A stretch of DNA of 64,000 nt. It comes from UBA11574 sp963752565. Its GTDB lineage: Bacteria; Desulfobacterota; Desulfobacteria; Desulfobacterales; UBA11574. Shown here in pieces: positions 26,592 through 35,679 of the stretch. Location of the stretch: the NCBI GenBank assembly GCA_963752565.1, contig CAVVZC010000003.1, forward strand, positions 744,001-808,000. Direction: 5' to 3'. The notes under the pieces were generated by a model. That model saw only the letters and a list, made by a program, of their open reading frames with translations, was not told the DNA's origin and ran no database searches. The translations under genes were made by a program, and so were the position numbers. Each line of letters starts with the position of its first letter. The stretch's first letter is position 1.

Positions 26592-27845
26592 CTACACATG
26601 TCTTAACGCATCAACCGGCTCCATCTTTGAAGCCTTGTAAGCCGGCTGCAGGGCAGCGAAACCCGAAACCAAAAGTACAATGGCGGACACCCAACACAGT
26701 TCAGAGAAATTAATGGCTGGAGACAGGATGAGATCGTCCATTCGACCAAAAGAGAACCGAATCTTATAGATATTCAATATGTAAATCCCTCCAAGGCCGA
26801 TAACATTTCCAAGAAGGGTGCTGATTACCCCGAGGGAAAATCCTTCAGCTAAAAACAGGATCATAATTTTTCCGGGCGAGGTTCCAATGGCAGACATAGT
26901 TCCGATTTCTCTGATCCTTTCATAGACCGACATGATCATGACGTTTAGAATACTGATAAGAACAATAGCGATCATAATGATTTTCATGGAAACGGTCATA
27001 AGATCGATCATTTTGGCAATATTATTAAAGGGCGACAGATTTTCCCATGTATGAATTTCAAAAGCGGGTTTCCCTTTGGGGTTTTTGTATCGGGCAAGGC
27101 CGGACTTCAGATCGGCAAAAACGGTATCAAGCTTATCGAAGTTTTTTAACCGTATGGCAACTTCCGTGACCTCAGGTTCTTTCATGCGAAGCAGGGCTTG
27201 TGCATCATCAATATGCATATAACCCTCTTTGCCCTGGGGACCCAGTACATCCTCTATAATCCCGGCTACGATAAAGTTTAGGCCATTCACAGAGCCCTCC
27301 CTATTATTGGCAACAACAACTACTGAGTCCTCTTCCTTTATTTTCATTCCTTTTGCTAACTTCTCAGGAATAATGACCTCCCCTGTCTTTATAAAAATCT
27401 CACCCTTATTCTTGTCCTTTAACAGGATGCGGTCCCCAATGGCAGGGCAAACTTTAACCTCTTTTTCAGGATCTATGGCGTTAATGCGGATATTGGTTGT
27501 CTCGGTAAAATTGCTCAGCATGGCTCCCAACTTTATCCTTGGGGCATAGGCAGACACTTCAGGTTGTTGCATGAGAATTTCCTCGATTTTCTTATATCCT
27601 TTCTGATTTAGATTTAAATTCAAAGGCATTGTATCGATGGAGGAAACGTATCCTCTCTTATGGATCTGCATTTGGGCCAGATTGGAGTCCGTTATCTGGC
27701 CAATCATCATGCCCTTAAATGACCCGGAAAGGCCTGAAAAGAGTATAACCATCACAACACCCACCATGATCAACAGAGAAGTAAGAAGTGTTCTCCTCCT
27801 GTAACGCTTTAGATTTCGTAAGGCTATTTTGAAAGTATTAATCAT
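26592..27845 (-). CDS. ABC transporter permease, FtsX/MacB (LolE-like) family
   Basis: 417 residues. One N-terminal transmembrane helix (about 19-40, LLTSLLIMVGVVMVILFSGL), a large periplasmic domain (about 45-280), then three helices at the end (MIAIVLISILNVMIMSVYER, LGVISTLLGNVIGLGGIYIL, CWVSAIVLLVSGFAALQPAY) and the family ending KASKMEPVDALRHV. This is the type VII mechanotransmission layout of LolCE and MacB. The start overlaps the ATPase stop by 4 bp. Works with the ATPase at 27842 and probably the LolA-like protein. Confidence 0.88.
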   Translation of the reverse strand: MINTFKIALRNLKRYRRRTLLTSLLIMVGVVMVILFSGLSGSFKGMMIGQITDSNLAQMQIHKRGYVSSIDTMPLNLNLNQKGYKKIEEILMQQPEVSAYAPRIKLGAMLSNFTETTNIRINAIDPEKEVKVCPAIGDRILLKDKNKGEIFIKTGEVIIPEKLAKGMKIKEEDSVVVVANNREGSVNGLNFIVAGIIEDVLGPQGKEGYMHIDDAQALLRMKEPEVTEVAIRLKNFDKLDTVFADLKSGLARYKNPKGKPAFEIHTWENLSPFNNIAKMIDLMTVSMKIIMIAIVLISILNVMIMSVYERIREIGTMSAIGTSPGKIMILFLAEGFSLGVISTLLGNVIGLGGIYILNIYKIRFSFGRMDDLILSPAINFSELCWVSAIVLLVSGFAALQPAYKASKMEPVDALRHV

Positions 27846-28549
27846 TGGGTTTCCTTCCTGTCTGAAATTTGCTCCGTATGAATCAGCCTGCCATCTTCCA
27901 GGGTGTGAATAACTTCCGCCTCATGCATGATCCTTGGGTCATGGGTCGAAAAGATAAATGTGGTTCCAAAATCGTCTCGCATCCGCCTCATGAGTCGAAT
28001 CACGTTCAGGGCTGTGTTGTGATCAAGGTTCGCCGTGGGTTCATCTGCCAATACGATTTTTGGCCGCGTCACCAGAGCACGGGCCACAGCCACCCTCTGC
28101 TTCTGGCCGCCTGAAAGCTGGTCGGGAAACTTGTCTTTTTGCTCTAACATCTCGACTGCTTCAAGGACATTCAAGATCATGTCCTCTTGTTTTGACTTCG
28201 ATTCGTTCTTTATCATCACGAGAGGATATTCAATATTCTCGTAGGCGGTCAGCACAGGAAAAAGGTTGAATGCCTGGAAAATAAACCCCAGCACTGAACC
28301 CCTGAAAGCCGCAGCCTCTTTTCGCTTAAGAGCACTCACCGCCTCCCCGGACACCACTAGCTTCCCTGTTGTCGGTTTGTCCAGACATCCAACAAGGTTT
28401 AGAAGCGTGGTCTTACCACATCCCGAAGGCCCAACGAAGGAGACAAAGGAAGCTGGCTCAATTTCGAAATTCAAGCCTTTTAACGCCTCCACCTTAACTT
28501 CTCCGCTTAGATATGTCTTTGATACATCCTCAGCTATTACTAAACTCAT
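27842..28549 (-). CDS. ABC transporter ATP-binding protein (LolD-like)
   Basis: 235 residues. Walker A GPSGCGKTTLLNLVGCLDKP, Q-loop FIFQAFNLFPVLTAYEN, signature LSGGQKQRVAVARAL, Walker B IVLADEPTANLD and the switch histidine STHDPR are all present. The sequence is closest in style to LolD/MacB ATPases. The ATGA overlap with the permease gene shows tight coupling. Confidence 0.92.
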   Translation of the reverse strand: MSLVIAEDVSKTYLSGEVKVEALKGLNFEIEPASFVSFVGPSGCGKTTLLNLVGCLDKPTTGKLVVSGEAVSALKRKEAAAFRGSVLGFIFQAFNLFPVLTAYENIEYPLVMIKNESKSKQEDMILNVLEAVEMLEQKDKFPDQLSGGQKQRVAVARALVTRPKIVLADEPTANLDHNTALNVIRLMRRMRDDFGTTFIFSTHDPRIMHEAEVIHTLEDGRLIHTEQISDRKETQ

Positions 28550-28626
28550 AATTTACCTCTTTCTGTGCCTACATATGAATCCTTTACGCATACAGCCCAT
28601 AACAACCAAGTTCATTGATGTGAGAT

Positions 28627-29127
28627 TCATTTATCGATCTTTTGAATGATGTGTCCCTGTATAATAGAAGCAATAATGATATACCCTGTAAGTATGATGA
28701 CGAATGGTATTTTAAAATAGTAAACCATCAAGGGCAATAGCGGAATTTTTATAGCCCTGTTATACAAAAATGCTGCAATCAAACCACTCTTCATGCCTTG
28801 ATTTCGAAGATCTCGCAAAAGAGGATACCACGCATAAACAGGGCCATGACTCAGTATTCCTGTAAATATAGCTAAAAACCATCCTTTAATTCCAGATCCT
28901 TTCCCGACATACTTTGATACTGTCCTGGGAGTAACAAAATAATTCATAATGCCCATAAAGAGTATAATAAGTAATAAGGATGGCACGATTTGAATAAGCG
29001 CATCTGCGCTTACCTTTAAAGATTTCTCTATGTTTTCGGGCTGGGGAAAAAACAGCAGAAAATAGATAAAGACGACAGTCCCTAAAAAATATATTCCATT
29101 ATATTTGGCGCCATTTCTTTTTTTCAC
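28627..29127 (-). CDS. DUF318/ArsP-type permease, second half
   Basis: 166 residues with about four hydrophobic helices. The motif SHGPVYAWYPLLRDLRNQGM and the segment YNRAIKIPLLPLMVYYFKIP are typical of the predicted permease family (PF03773, related to ArsP). Family members are often 300 or more residues; here the protein is in two genes, this one and the 29153 gene just before it, each about half the usual size. Likely an inner-membrane exporter; the substrate is unknown. Confidence 0.78.
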   Translation of the reverse strand: MKKRNGAKYNGIYFLGTVVFIYFLLFFPQPENIEKSLKVSADALIQIVPSLLLIILFMGIMNYFVTPRTVSKYVGKGSGIKGWFLAIFTGILSHGPVYAWYPLLRDLRNQGMKSGLIAAFLYNRAIKIPLLPLMVYYFKIPFVIILTGYIIIASIIQGHIIQKIDK

Positions 29128-29152
29128 CCTATCTTTTCTATCTCCATTTCTA

Positions 29153-29602
29153 TCATTGAATTATTACCAATGTCTTAACAGTTGCTATTGAAACCAGGAT
29201 AGCTAAAATATAGCCTAAAATATTTCTGACACACGCGAACCGTCTCCCCAAAACGGTTGCTTCAGCAGGAAATTGAATGATACCGACCGTAACCCATGCC
29301 ACGAGAAATGATGTTATTGCAATGAGGCTGACATTTTCTTTCACCAGTTCTCCTCCTATAATGTAACTGTTAACAGGATTTCCGGTAGAAATACTGCCAA
29401 TTAATGCGCCAATTACAGTATCTCGCAGAAATTCTCCCGTAAATACGGCAGAAAGCATCTGCTTTGATACAAATGTTCTGAAAAGTCCAAAAACTAAGAT
29501 GACACCCAGTATAATAGGTAATGAGGTTCCGAAACTTTTAAAGGCTTTAAATAAAGCTGAGACGATATCTTTCTTTTCATCGTTTTGTTTTCTGTTAGTC
29601 AT
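29153..29602 (-). CDS. DUF318/ArsP-type permease, first half
   Basis: 149 residues, about four membrane helices (LPIILGVILVFGLFRTFV, TVIGALIGSISTGNPVNSYI, LIAITSFLVAWVTVGIIQFP, ILGYILAILVSIATVKTLVI). The STGNPVNSYIIGGEL motif matches the GNP signature of the permease family. It ends 25 bp before its partner half, with which it probably assembles. Both are in the minus-strand block behind the promoter at 31226. Confidence 0.78.
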   Translation of the reverse strand: MTNRKQNDEKKDIVSALFKAFKSFGTSLPIILGVILVFGLFRTFVSKQMLSAVFTGEFLRDTVIGALIGSISTGNPVNSYIIGGELVKENVSLIAITSFLVAWVTVGIIQFPAEATVLGRRFACVRNILGYILAILVSIATVKTLVIIQ

Positions 29603-29735
29603 GGATCCTTCCTTGCTGGCGACTCGCTGGAGAATTATCAGAATTTGCCCTTTTCCTTTTGAAATTGATCTTTGGGCATAGACATCTTTCCTTCACCTTT
29701 ATTTCTGATATAAATCTAATTTTTGTTAACTCAGG

Positions 29736-30215
29736 CTAATCCACAACTAAAACCGAAATATCCTTTGCTGTATTGAATACTTTTTGTGAAACACTCCCTA
29801 GAATAAAATCCTTAATTCCGGAAAGTCCCCTTTTCCCCATAACGACGACATGATAACCGGCCTTGGCTTCTCTTATGATATCTCTTGCAATTCCCTTTTT
29901 TTTTATTTCTGATTTTTTTGTGATATTCTTTTCTTCGAATTTTGCATCCAAAAGTATTCTTTTGGCTTTTTGCATGGCCTCATTAACCAGCTTCTTTTTT
30001 TTCTCTTCCAGCAAGCAAAAAGAGCTCTGTTGGGATGTAAAATAAGGGGTTAACTCCGGACTGTTCATTGCGCACAAGGTTGCAGTGTCTGGAATTACAT
30101 TAAATAGCGTAATTGTATTATCAGGTGTAAAAAAATTAGCCACAAATTCAACTGCTCGCCTAGCGTTTTCAGAATCATCAATTGCCAATAATATTTTTTT
30201 CTCCATGGGTAGCAC
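29736..30215 (-). CDS. Universal stress protein, single UspA domain
   Basis: 159 residues. Starts MLPMEKKILLAIDDSENARR and has a complete ATP loop, GKRGLSGIKDFILGSVSQ (G-x2-G-x9-G-S). Ribosome-binding site AGGAGGG lies before the ATG. Second gene of the minus-strand block; 236 bp separate it from the GNAT gene upstream, and I see no gene in that gap. Confidence 0.9.
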   Translation of the reverse strand: MLPMEKKILLAIDDSENARRAVEFVANFFTPDNTITLFNVIPDTATLCAMNSPELTPYFTSQQSSFCLLEEKKKKLVNEAMQKAKRILLDAKFEEKNITKKSEIKKKGIARDIIREAKAGYHVVVMGKRGLSGIKDFILGSVSQKVFNTAKDISVLVVD

Positions 30216-30450
30216 CCTCCTTTAAGGTGTTATATGCCTCTGTATTCATTATACCAAGTTAGATTATATCCTATTCACAGTATTTTAATCCTTACACATC
30301 ATCTCACTATTTTGTTTAGGTTTTTGATCAACCAAGTAGAGATTCTTCAAACTACATAACAACTAAGGTTTTGCGAGACCGGCTAAAAAGTTATTCGTGA
30401 GGAGGAACAAAATCTTCTATCCTGCCCTTTGTTGTGGCTCAAAAACTGCC

Positions 30451-31053
30451 TTAAAAATCATAATCATAGGCATCGTCGTGGGCTGGTCTGACGTCTTTCA
30501 TCATAACAACAACACCCACAGGCATATTTTCCCTGTCCTTGACCATGTTCGGAATTTCTGCAACACGATAGAACCCTGCTCTGTTAAAAGCATGGATTGC
30601 AGCAGTGCTAAGTTCGGGAATTTCGACAATGAGTTTTTCGATCCCAAGTTTGTACGCGATGTCCACGAGCTCATTAATCATCAGATGCCCCAGACCAACA
30701 TCCCGGTACTCTTTGTGCACAAAAACCCGCACGGTACCCAGATGGTGTTTCCAGCCAGACCGGCGGCGGTTGATCGTTGCATCGCCAATAATAGCATTAT
30801 CTTTTATTGCCAAAATGGGCAGCGTCTTTTCGTAGTCAAGATTTTTCGCCCATTTTTCTACAAGGAGTCTGCTGGATACATCGTCACGCAAATACCTTGA
30901 ATCTTCTTTGGGAATCGCTTTGAAAAACTCATACAACGCATCCTGGTCTTCCGCCACCATAGGACGCAGAAGAACCTTAGTCCCGTTTTTAAGTTCTGTC
31001 TCTTTCTGATACGTGTTAATATCTATTTTCGGATACATGTCTCGGTCTGCCAT
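30451..31053 (-). CDS. GNAT-family N-acetyltransferase
   Basis: 200 residues. The acetyl-CoA site reads VRVFVHKEYRDVGLGHLMIN near 115-135, and the following helix and strand (LVDIAYKLGIEKLIVEIPEL, AIHAFNRAGFYRVAEIP) complete the fold. Similar proteins in anaerobes are annotated as N-acetyltransferases of unknown acceptor. First gene behind the minus-strand island promoter at 31226-31211, with the ribosome-binding site AAAGGAGG. Confidence 0.85.
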   Translation of the reverse strand: MADRDMYPKIDINTYQKETELKNGTKVLLRPMVAEDQDALYEFFKAIPKEDSRYLRDDVSSRLLVEKWAKNLDYEKTLPILAIKDNAIIGDATINRRRSGWKHHLGTVRVFVHKEYRDVGLGHLMINELVDIAYKLGIEKLIVEIPELSTAAIHAFNRAGFYRVAEIPNMVKDRENMPVGVVVMMKDVRPAHDDAYDYDF

Positions 31054-31210
31054 GAAGATTACCTCCTTTTAACCCTTAAGGGCATGTTGATATTTTTTGC
31101 TCCCCTCACGAAAAAATTATTTTATATGTGGCTCGTAATATAATTTAAAAGAGACTCTTCAAAAGATATTAATTGATCTTACTGTTTTTCCCTGACCTAA
31201 CTTCCTGATG

Positions 31211-31226
31211 TGCATGGATCATGCCA
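31211..31226 (-). promoter_or_regulatory. Sigma-54 promoter TGGCATGATCCATGCA, divergent from site 3
   Basis: On the minus strand from 31226 to 31211, a full -24/-12 match. The proximal enhancer unit (read on the minus strand from 31327) is 101 bp upstream, the standard island spacing. It reads into the GNAT gene at 31053 and may drive the whole minus-strand block down to 22615. Confidence 0.8.
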
Positions 31227-31309
31227 CCAAGTCATGATCTGAAAAAATAATAAAATTCCAAACAGTTAATATCATTATCACCTGTGATTAATTCTTCTGG
31301 GCAGTCAAA

Positions 31310-31506
31310 TTTAGAAATTTTGCGAAATTTCTTTTCGCAATTTTTCTAAATCAAATGGATTATCACGGATAATATCAGTGGAAATATAATTTTTAAGGTG
31401 ATGTTTTTGGTATCAGTGAGAAGGGCGCAGGGCTTAAAAGCAGAAGACACAAGGGTTATTTCATAGTTATATCCATATACTGTTTTCGGGTGGTACATTT
31501 CATGCA
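31310..31506 (+). promoter_or_regulatory. Island enhancer-promoter site 3, shared by divergent promoters
   Basis: Units at 31310-31328 (TTTAGAAATTTTGCGAAAT) and 31333-31351 (TTTCGCAATTTTTCTAAAT), 23 bp apart. The plus-strand promoter TGGTACATTTCATGCA is at 31491-31506, 158 bp from the start of unit 2 instead of the usual 101. The minus-strand promoter at 31226 has the normal spacing. The region 31054-31568 holds only these control elements. Confidence 0.82.
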
Positions 31507-31568
31507 TAAAGCTAGGTAGAAAGAAAAGTCACAATGGTTATTTAATAATTATATGAAGGGGGTGTGTT

Positions 31569-32741
31569 ATGAGTAATTTACCCAAGGATTTCGATCCTCC
31601 ATATCGAAAGAATATGGATTCCGGGGCGGCTGAACAAGACAGGGTCATTGACGATTTCCCGTCCTTTAATCCAGCATAAGTACATCGTTACGAGTAACAA
31701 ACGGGGCGTCGGGAAAACAAGCCTTGCTGTCAATTTAGCAGTTGTCCTTTCCAAAAGAAAGGTGAAAGTCGGCCTGATCGATCTTGATCTTCATGGCACA
31801 AATATTTCCAATATGCTCGGGCTCCAAGGAATTTATGAAACCGATGTAGATAAGCAAGTTTGTCCCCGAATCCTATTCAGATTATCTGAAAGTGATATCT
31901 ATTGAATCCATTATGAAGGATGTGAACCAGACCGTGATCTGGCGAGGGGACTTGAAAAGCCATGTCATTCGCCAGTTCATTGCTGACGTAAGTTGGGGAG
32001 ACTTGGATTATCTTATCATCGATTCCATATCGGGTACGGGTGATGAACCGCTCGCCGTGGCTCAAGCGATCCAGGATGCCAAAGTCATTTTCGTTTCAGC
32101 CCCCGAGAAGGAATATCTGCCTCGTGTCAGAAAACAAGTCAGAGAATTGATTAATTTATACGAAAACGCCCAAAATTCTATTTTGGGTTTCGTAGAAAAT
32201 ATGAGCGGTTTATTTTGTAAAAATTGCGACAAAACCGCGGAAGGAATGATCAGAGAATCAAATATCATGCAATGTCCGCTACTTAGGTCGGATTCCCCTT
32301 GATCCTCACATGCCGTATTGCACTGCAGCAGGGCAATCTTATCTGGAGAAATATCCGAATTCCGAAGCAGCACATGGATATGAATTAATTGTCGATAAAA
32401 TTATTGAAGACAGCCGTTCACAAAAATCTGTGATCACAAAGATTGCCATTCCAATATCCGAAGATCGGCTTTTTCCATCTTTTGGTAAGGCAACCGAATT
32501 TGCCGTTTTCCATATACAAAATCAGCAAATAATAAAAAAGGAAATCTTGCACCCACCTTCTCATGCACCGAATGTGTTCCCCGATTGGCTTCACGATTTG
32601 GGGGTTAGCACTATCATCGCAGGGAACATGGGCCCTAAGGCCATGGAGAATTTTAGAGCAAAGGGAACCACCGTCATCACCGGCTCCTCTAGTACAAGCC
32701 CTGATGAACTGGTTCAACAGCACCTTTCTCGAAACCGGTAA
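31569..32741 (+). pseudogene. Mrp/NBP35-type ATPase with NifX domain, degenerate copy
   Basis: Paralogue of the intact gene at 40287. The pieces are MSNLPKDFDPPYRKNMDSGA (31569), KYIVTSNKRGVGKTSLAVNL, a middle part with DVSWGDLDYLIIDSISGTGD and CKNC, and a NifX-like end (ITKIAIPISEDRLFPSFGKA ... VSTIIAGNMGPKAMENFRAK). Frames change near 31655, 31865 and 32280. Catalytic positions have changed as well: the P-loop KGGVGK reads KRGVGK and SPPGTGD reads SISGTGD. That points to real decay or divergence, not just sequencing error. The intact family loads or carries Fe-S clusters. First gene behind the plus-strand promoter of site 3. Confidence 0.8.
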
Positions 32742-32829
32742 GGATATCTCTTTTAATTTGAGCAGAATAAGAAGGTATATGGACTGGTCTCGGAAATTAA
32801 AGGCCGAGCAGAACGTCTAAGAGGAAAAA

Positions 32830-33789
32830 ATGAGCAGCATGATTGCTTTTGGCCCTGTCCCATCCAGGCGTTTGGGGCACAGCCTCGGGATAAATAATAT
32901 CCCGCCCAAGATATGCACCTATTCCTGTGTATACTGCCAGTTGGGCCGTACTAAAAAAATGCAGGCTGAGCGTCGTATGTTCTATAATCCGCAAAAAATC
33001 TTACAGGATGTCCAGGACAAGGTGAAAAAGGTGAAAGAGACCGGAGACCCCATTGACTACTTGACATTCGTGCCCGATGGGGAACCCACGCTGGACATCA
33101 ATCTCGCCTATGAAATCGATTTATTGAAATCTTTGGGAGTTAAGATTGCCGTGATTACCAACGGTTCCCTTATTTGGCGCGAAGATGTGAGAGAGGCGCT
33201 GATGAAAGCAGATTGGGTTTCATTGAAGATAGACTCTGTACAAGAAGAGTTTTGGCGCAGAATTAATCGGCCTTATGGAACCTTGCAACTCTCTTTGATT
33301 AAGCAAGGAATGTTCGAATTTGCGCGAACTTACAGGGGAGAACTTGTAACGGAAACAATGCTTGTTAGAACGGTCAATGACAGCGAAGATGGCCTCAGTA
33401 AGATTGCCGACTTGTTGGCTCGGTTGAAGCCTGACAGGGCTTATTTATCCATTCCTACACGGCCGCCTGCAGAGGAATGGGCACAACCTCCTCCCGAGGA
33501 AATTATCAATCAAGCTTATCACATCCTCCATGAACGGATTGATCAGGTGGAATATCTGATTGGATACGAAGGCAATGATTTCGCCTTTACGGGTAACGTC
33601 GAGGAAGACCTTTTGAGTATCACCGCCGTGCATCCAATGCGGGAAGAGGCAGTAAGCGACTTCCTGGCGCGTGCCGGAGCTGATTGGTCTGTCATACAGA
33701 GATTGATCGATCGGGGTCAGCTCATCGAGACGAAGTACAAAGGACGGAAGTTCTATATGAGAAGACTACCTGAAAGATACAATGGATAG
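32830..33789 (+). CDS. Radical SAM protein (COG0731-like)
   Basis: 319 residues. The cluster motif CTYSCVYCQLG (C-x3-C-x2-C) is near residue 29-39, after AFGPVPSRRLGHSLGINN, the opening typical of this radical SAM group. SAM-binding GEPTLD and the TNGSL strand follow. A C-terminal extension of about 70 residues (AVSDFLARAGADWSVIQRLI) looks like a small winged-helix domain. The substrate is unknown. It is in the operon behind site 3. Confidence 0.88.
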   Translation: MSSMIAFGPVPSRRLGHSLGINNIPPKICTYSCVYCQLGRTKKMQAERRMFYNPQKILQDVQDKVKKVKETGDPIDYLTFVPDGEPTLDINLAYEIDLLKSLGVKIAVITNGSLIWREDVREALMKADWVSLKIDSVQEEFWRRINRPYGTLQLSLIKQGMFEFARTYRGELVTETMLVRTVNDSEDGLSKIADLLARLKPDRAYLSIPTRPPAEEWAQPPPEEIINQAYHILHERIDQVEYLIGYEGNDFAFTGNVEEDLLSITAVHPMREEAVSDFLARAGADWSVIQRLIDRGQLIETKYKGRKFYMRRLPERYNG

Positions 33790-33826
33790 GTCTTCACTGA
33801 CTCGGGGCACGGACAATGATTTCTAT

Positions 33827-34024
33827 ATCAAGATGTCCAATGATTGATGAACAAGATTTTGTACCAGAACACTATCCGAGACGTTTGAAAATGGGGTGCG
33901 TTGCAATCTTTGCAACCATCGGTGCAAGATCAAAGAAAGGGAAAGGGGTGTTTTCGGTGTCAGGGAAAACCGAGGCGAAAAGCTTTACAGTCTCGTATAC
34001 GGTAAGTTGCCAAAAGGCTTATAA
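33827..34024 (+). pseudogene. Fusion remnant: small SRCP protein plus 5' end of amrS
   Basis: The first part reads SRCPMIDEQDFVPEHYPRR and matches the small protein encoded at 45357. About 80 bp that exist in the 45-kb copy are missing, and the sequence then continues in the amrS frame (VRCNLCNHRCKIKERERGVF ... LYSLVYGK) until it stops. Nucleotide identity to 45407-45658 is very high apart from the deletion. It is a broken duplicate, not a functional enzyme: the radical SAM cysteines lie further downstream and are absent. Confidence 0.8.
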
Positions 34025-34095
34025 TTATCAAATCGTAGCTCGGTGACCTAATATCTTGTTGGAATTAGTACTGCTTAAAACCTAAGGAGCAGAAA

Positions 34096-34302
34096 ATGGC
34101 AAATGATAAATGTGTTTCATTAACAGTCAGGAAAGGAATATGGGACGCTTTCAGTGAAATAGCATCTAAAAGGGAAGTTGATATCTTAAATCTCATTGAG
34201 GAGGTTCTGATCGATTTTATAGTCAATAATTTAGATGATTGTCACAGATTCCCCGACTTGCTCGACGATCAGGAATACATCAAACATAGACCTCCTTGTT
34301 AG
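34096..34302 (+). CDS. Small ribbon-helix-helix-like protein
   Basis: 68 residues. Starts MANDKCVSLTVRKGIWDAFS with a strand (CVSLTVRKG) followed by two helices (WDAFSEIASKR, DILNLIEEVLIDFIVNNL), the layout of ribbon-helix-helix DNA-binding proteins; the last part has HRPPC. Ribosome-binding site AAGGAG. Possible small regulator or antitoxin-like protein without a visible toxin beside it. The assignment rests on fold pattern only. Confidence 0.55.
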   Translation: MANDKCVSLTVRKGIWDAFSEIASKREVDILNLIEEVLIDFIVNNLDDCHRFPDLLDDQEYIKHRPPC

Positions 34303-34705
34303 TGGAAAGGTTCAATCAAAGGCTTGGTGCTATCTGCATTGTCACATTCTCTTGCTGTCATCTTTTCCACAGTAAATCTTCCATGTCTTTAAATGTAAAT
34401 TCTACTCATAGCTGCTAAGAACGATAGTGGCAATCAGTAATTATCAATCCACCTGCTTACAAATAGCGAGTTCTTATCATCTCATCTTAAATTATTGTGC
34501 TGACCGTCAAACACCATTTTCTAAAGTCAGGATGTGCGGTATTGACCTGATCTCAAACTGGGTCAGATACATTAGAAAACACATCGTCAATCCTGACTGA
34601 TGTCAGATATCTTTGGTAGGCTTTAGCAAGTGATTAAGCATTGACCGGTTCCCCTGTCTCTTCGTAACCTTCCAGAAAGTTTCTTAGTACCTGAATTTTG
34701 CACGA

Positions 34706-34795
34706 GTCGAAGGTTTCTATCTACAAGGCATTAAGGGTGAAGACGTAGTATACTACTTCAAAGCCTTAATAACGCAGTAGATGGGAACCCTCGGC
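34706..34795. repeat. 90-bp imperfect inverted repeat
   Basis: Centred on the palindrome GTAGTATACTAC (34745-34756). Outward, ATTAAGG (34730-34736) pairs with CCTTAAT (34764-34770), ATCTAC (34719-34724) with GTAGAT (34777-34782), and GGTTTC with GGGAACC. It could be a small mobile (MITE- or REP-like) element, or a structured RNA. No second copy is seen in this window. The rest of 34303-35019 has no supported gene. Confidence 0.5.
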
Positions 34796-35019
34796 TTGCT
34801 CTTGAGTGAAAATTGACAAGTAAAATTATTTATCATCCTTTTATCCAATTGAGTAATAATCGTTAATGGAAAATAATCGATTAAACCATTGTGCATAGAC
34901 CTTTTACAATAACCTGATCAATTCTCATGCAAGATTTAGGTAGTAACTTTCCTTGGTCCCATTCGCGGCTGTTTCGATTTTAGTGGTCTTGAAGTTGTTG
35001 CGAAAAAGAGTTCTAAATA

Positions 35020-35159
35020 TTTCGAAATTTTGCGAAAAGAGATTTCGAAATTTTTCTAAATCTGGTTGCGTCTCAGAGAAGCTTAGAAGCTTTGTCAATT
35101 CGAACTATTTGAAATTATAACAATTATCAAGAATGTATGTTGATGGCACGTTTTATGCT
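35020..35159 (+). promoter_or_regulatory. Island enhancer-promoter site 4
   Basis: Units at 35020-35038 (TTTCGAAATTTTGCGAAAA) and 35043-35061 (TTTCGAAATTTTTCTAAAT), 23 bp apart. Promoter TGGCACGTTTTATGCT at 35144-35159, 101 bp from unit 2. Transcription should start near 35171 and read the group 35250-38138. Confidence 0.88.
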
Positions 35160-35249
35160 TTTAAGAATTCATAAGAAATTGGATTGTTATAATCTACCTT
35201 GGGCAAAAGTAATGGCTTACAGGATAAATTGGTTGAGGAGGGTAATAAG

Positions 35250-35522
35250 ATGGAAATAAGATTAAATGATTTGTTTCAAAGGTTTAAAACAAAAGGATTT
35301 ATGCCCGTTGAAATCTCGGGACTTGTTAAAGATGTTTTTAATATAATTGGCAACAGTGGGTATTCCGCAATTACCACCATTGACCAGGAGCTCGAGGAAT
35401 TAGGATGGGGCATAGGTATCATGGACAATGTTACCCATGAATTGGTCACATCGCTGCTTGAAGATAATAGTTCTACTGATGTTGAGAGACATATTCATAA
35501 TATGTATTTATTGGAGCATTGA
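35250..35522 (+). CDS. Small hypothetical protein
   Basis: 90 residues from the ATG at 35250, chosen because GAGGAGGG lies just before it; an earlier in-frame start at 35199 has no such site. Begins MEIRLNDLFQRFKTKGFMPV; mainly helical with EISGLVKDVFNIIGNSGYSA and a mixed central part (QELEELGWGIGIMD). Not recognised. First gene behind site 4, so expected to be strongly induced. Confidence 0.65.
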   Translation: MEIRLNDLFQRFKTKGFMPVEISGLVKDVFNIIGNSGYSAITTIDQELEELGWGIGIMDNVTHELVTSLLEDNSSTDVERHIHNMYLLEH

Positions 35523-35679
35523 GTGAAGAAGTAAAGCAGGTGAAGAACAATAGGTTCTTTTGATAGTTGATCACAGACTTGGCTTTAGTCGGTCGTTTGT
35601 AAAGGCCTAAATTATTAATTTCATAGTTGTTAGCTATTTTATAAACCTTTATGAGCATAACGAAAAAAAGGAGGATGTT

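Noticed and set aside
34060..34075. TGGAATTAGTACTGCT, a sigma-54-like element before the ribbon-helix-helix gene
   Set aside because: It has GG and GC at the right spacing but poor matches elsewhere, lies only 20 bp before the start codon, and has no enhancer pair upstream.
34096..34302. Toxin-antitoxin module
   Set aside because: The ribbon-helix-helix-like protein could be an antitoxin, but no toxin-like gene is beside it.
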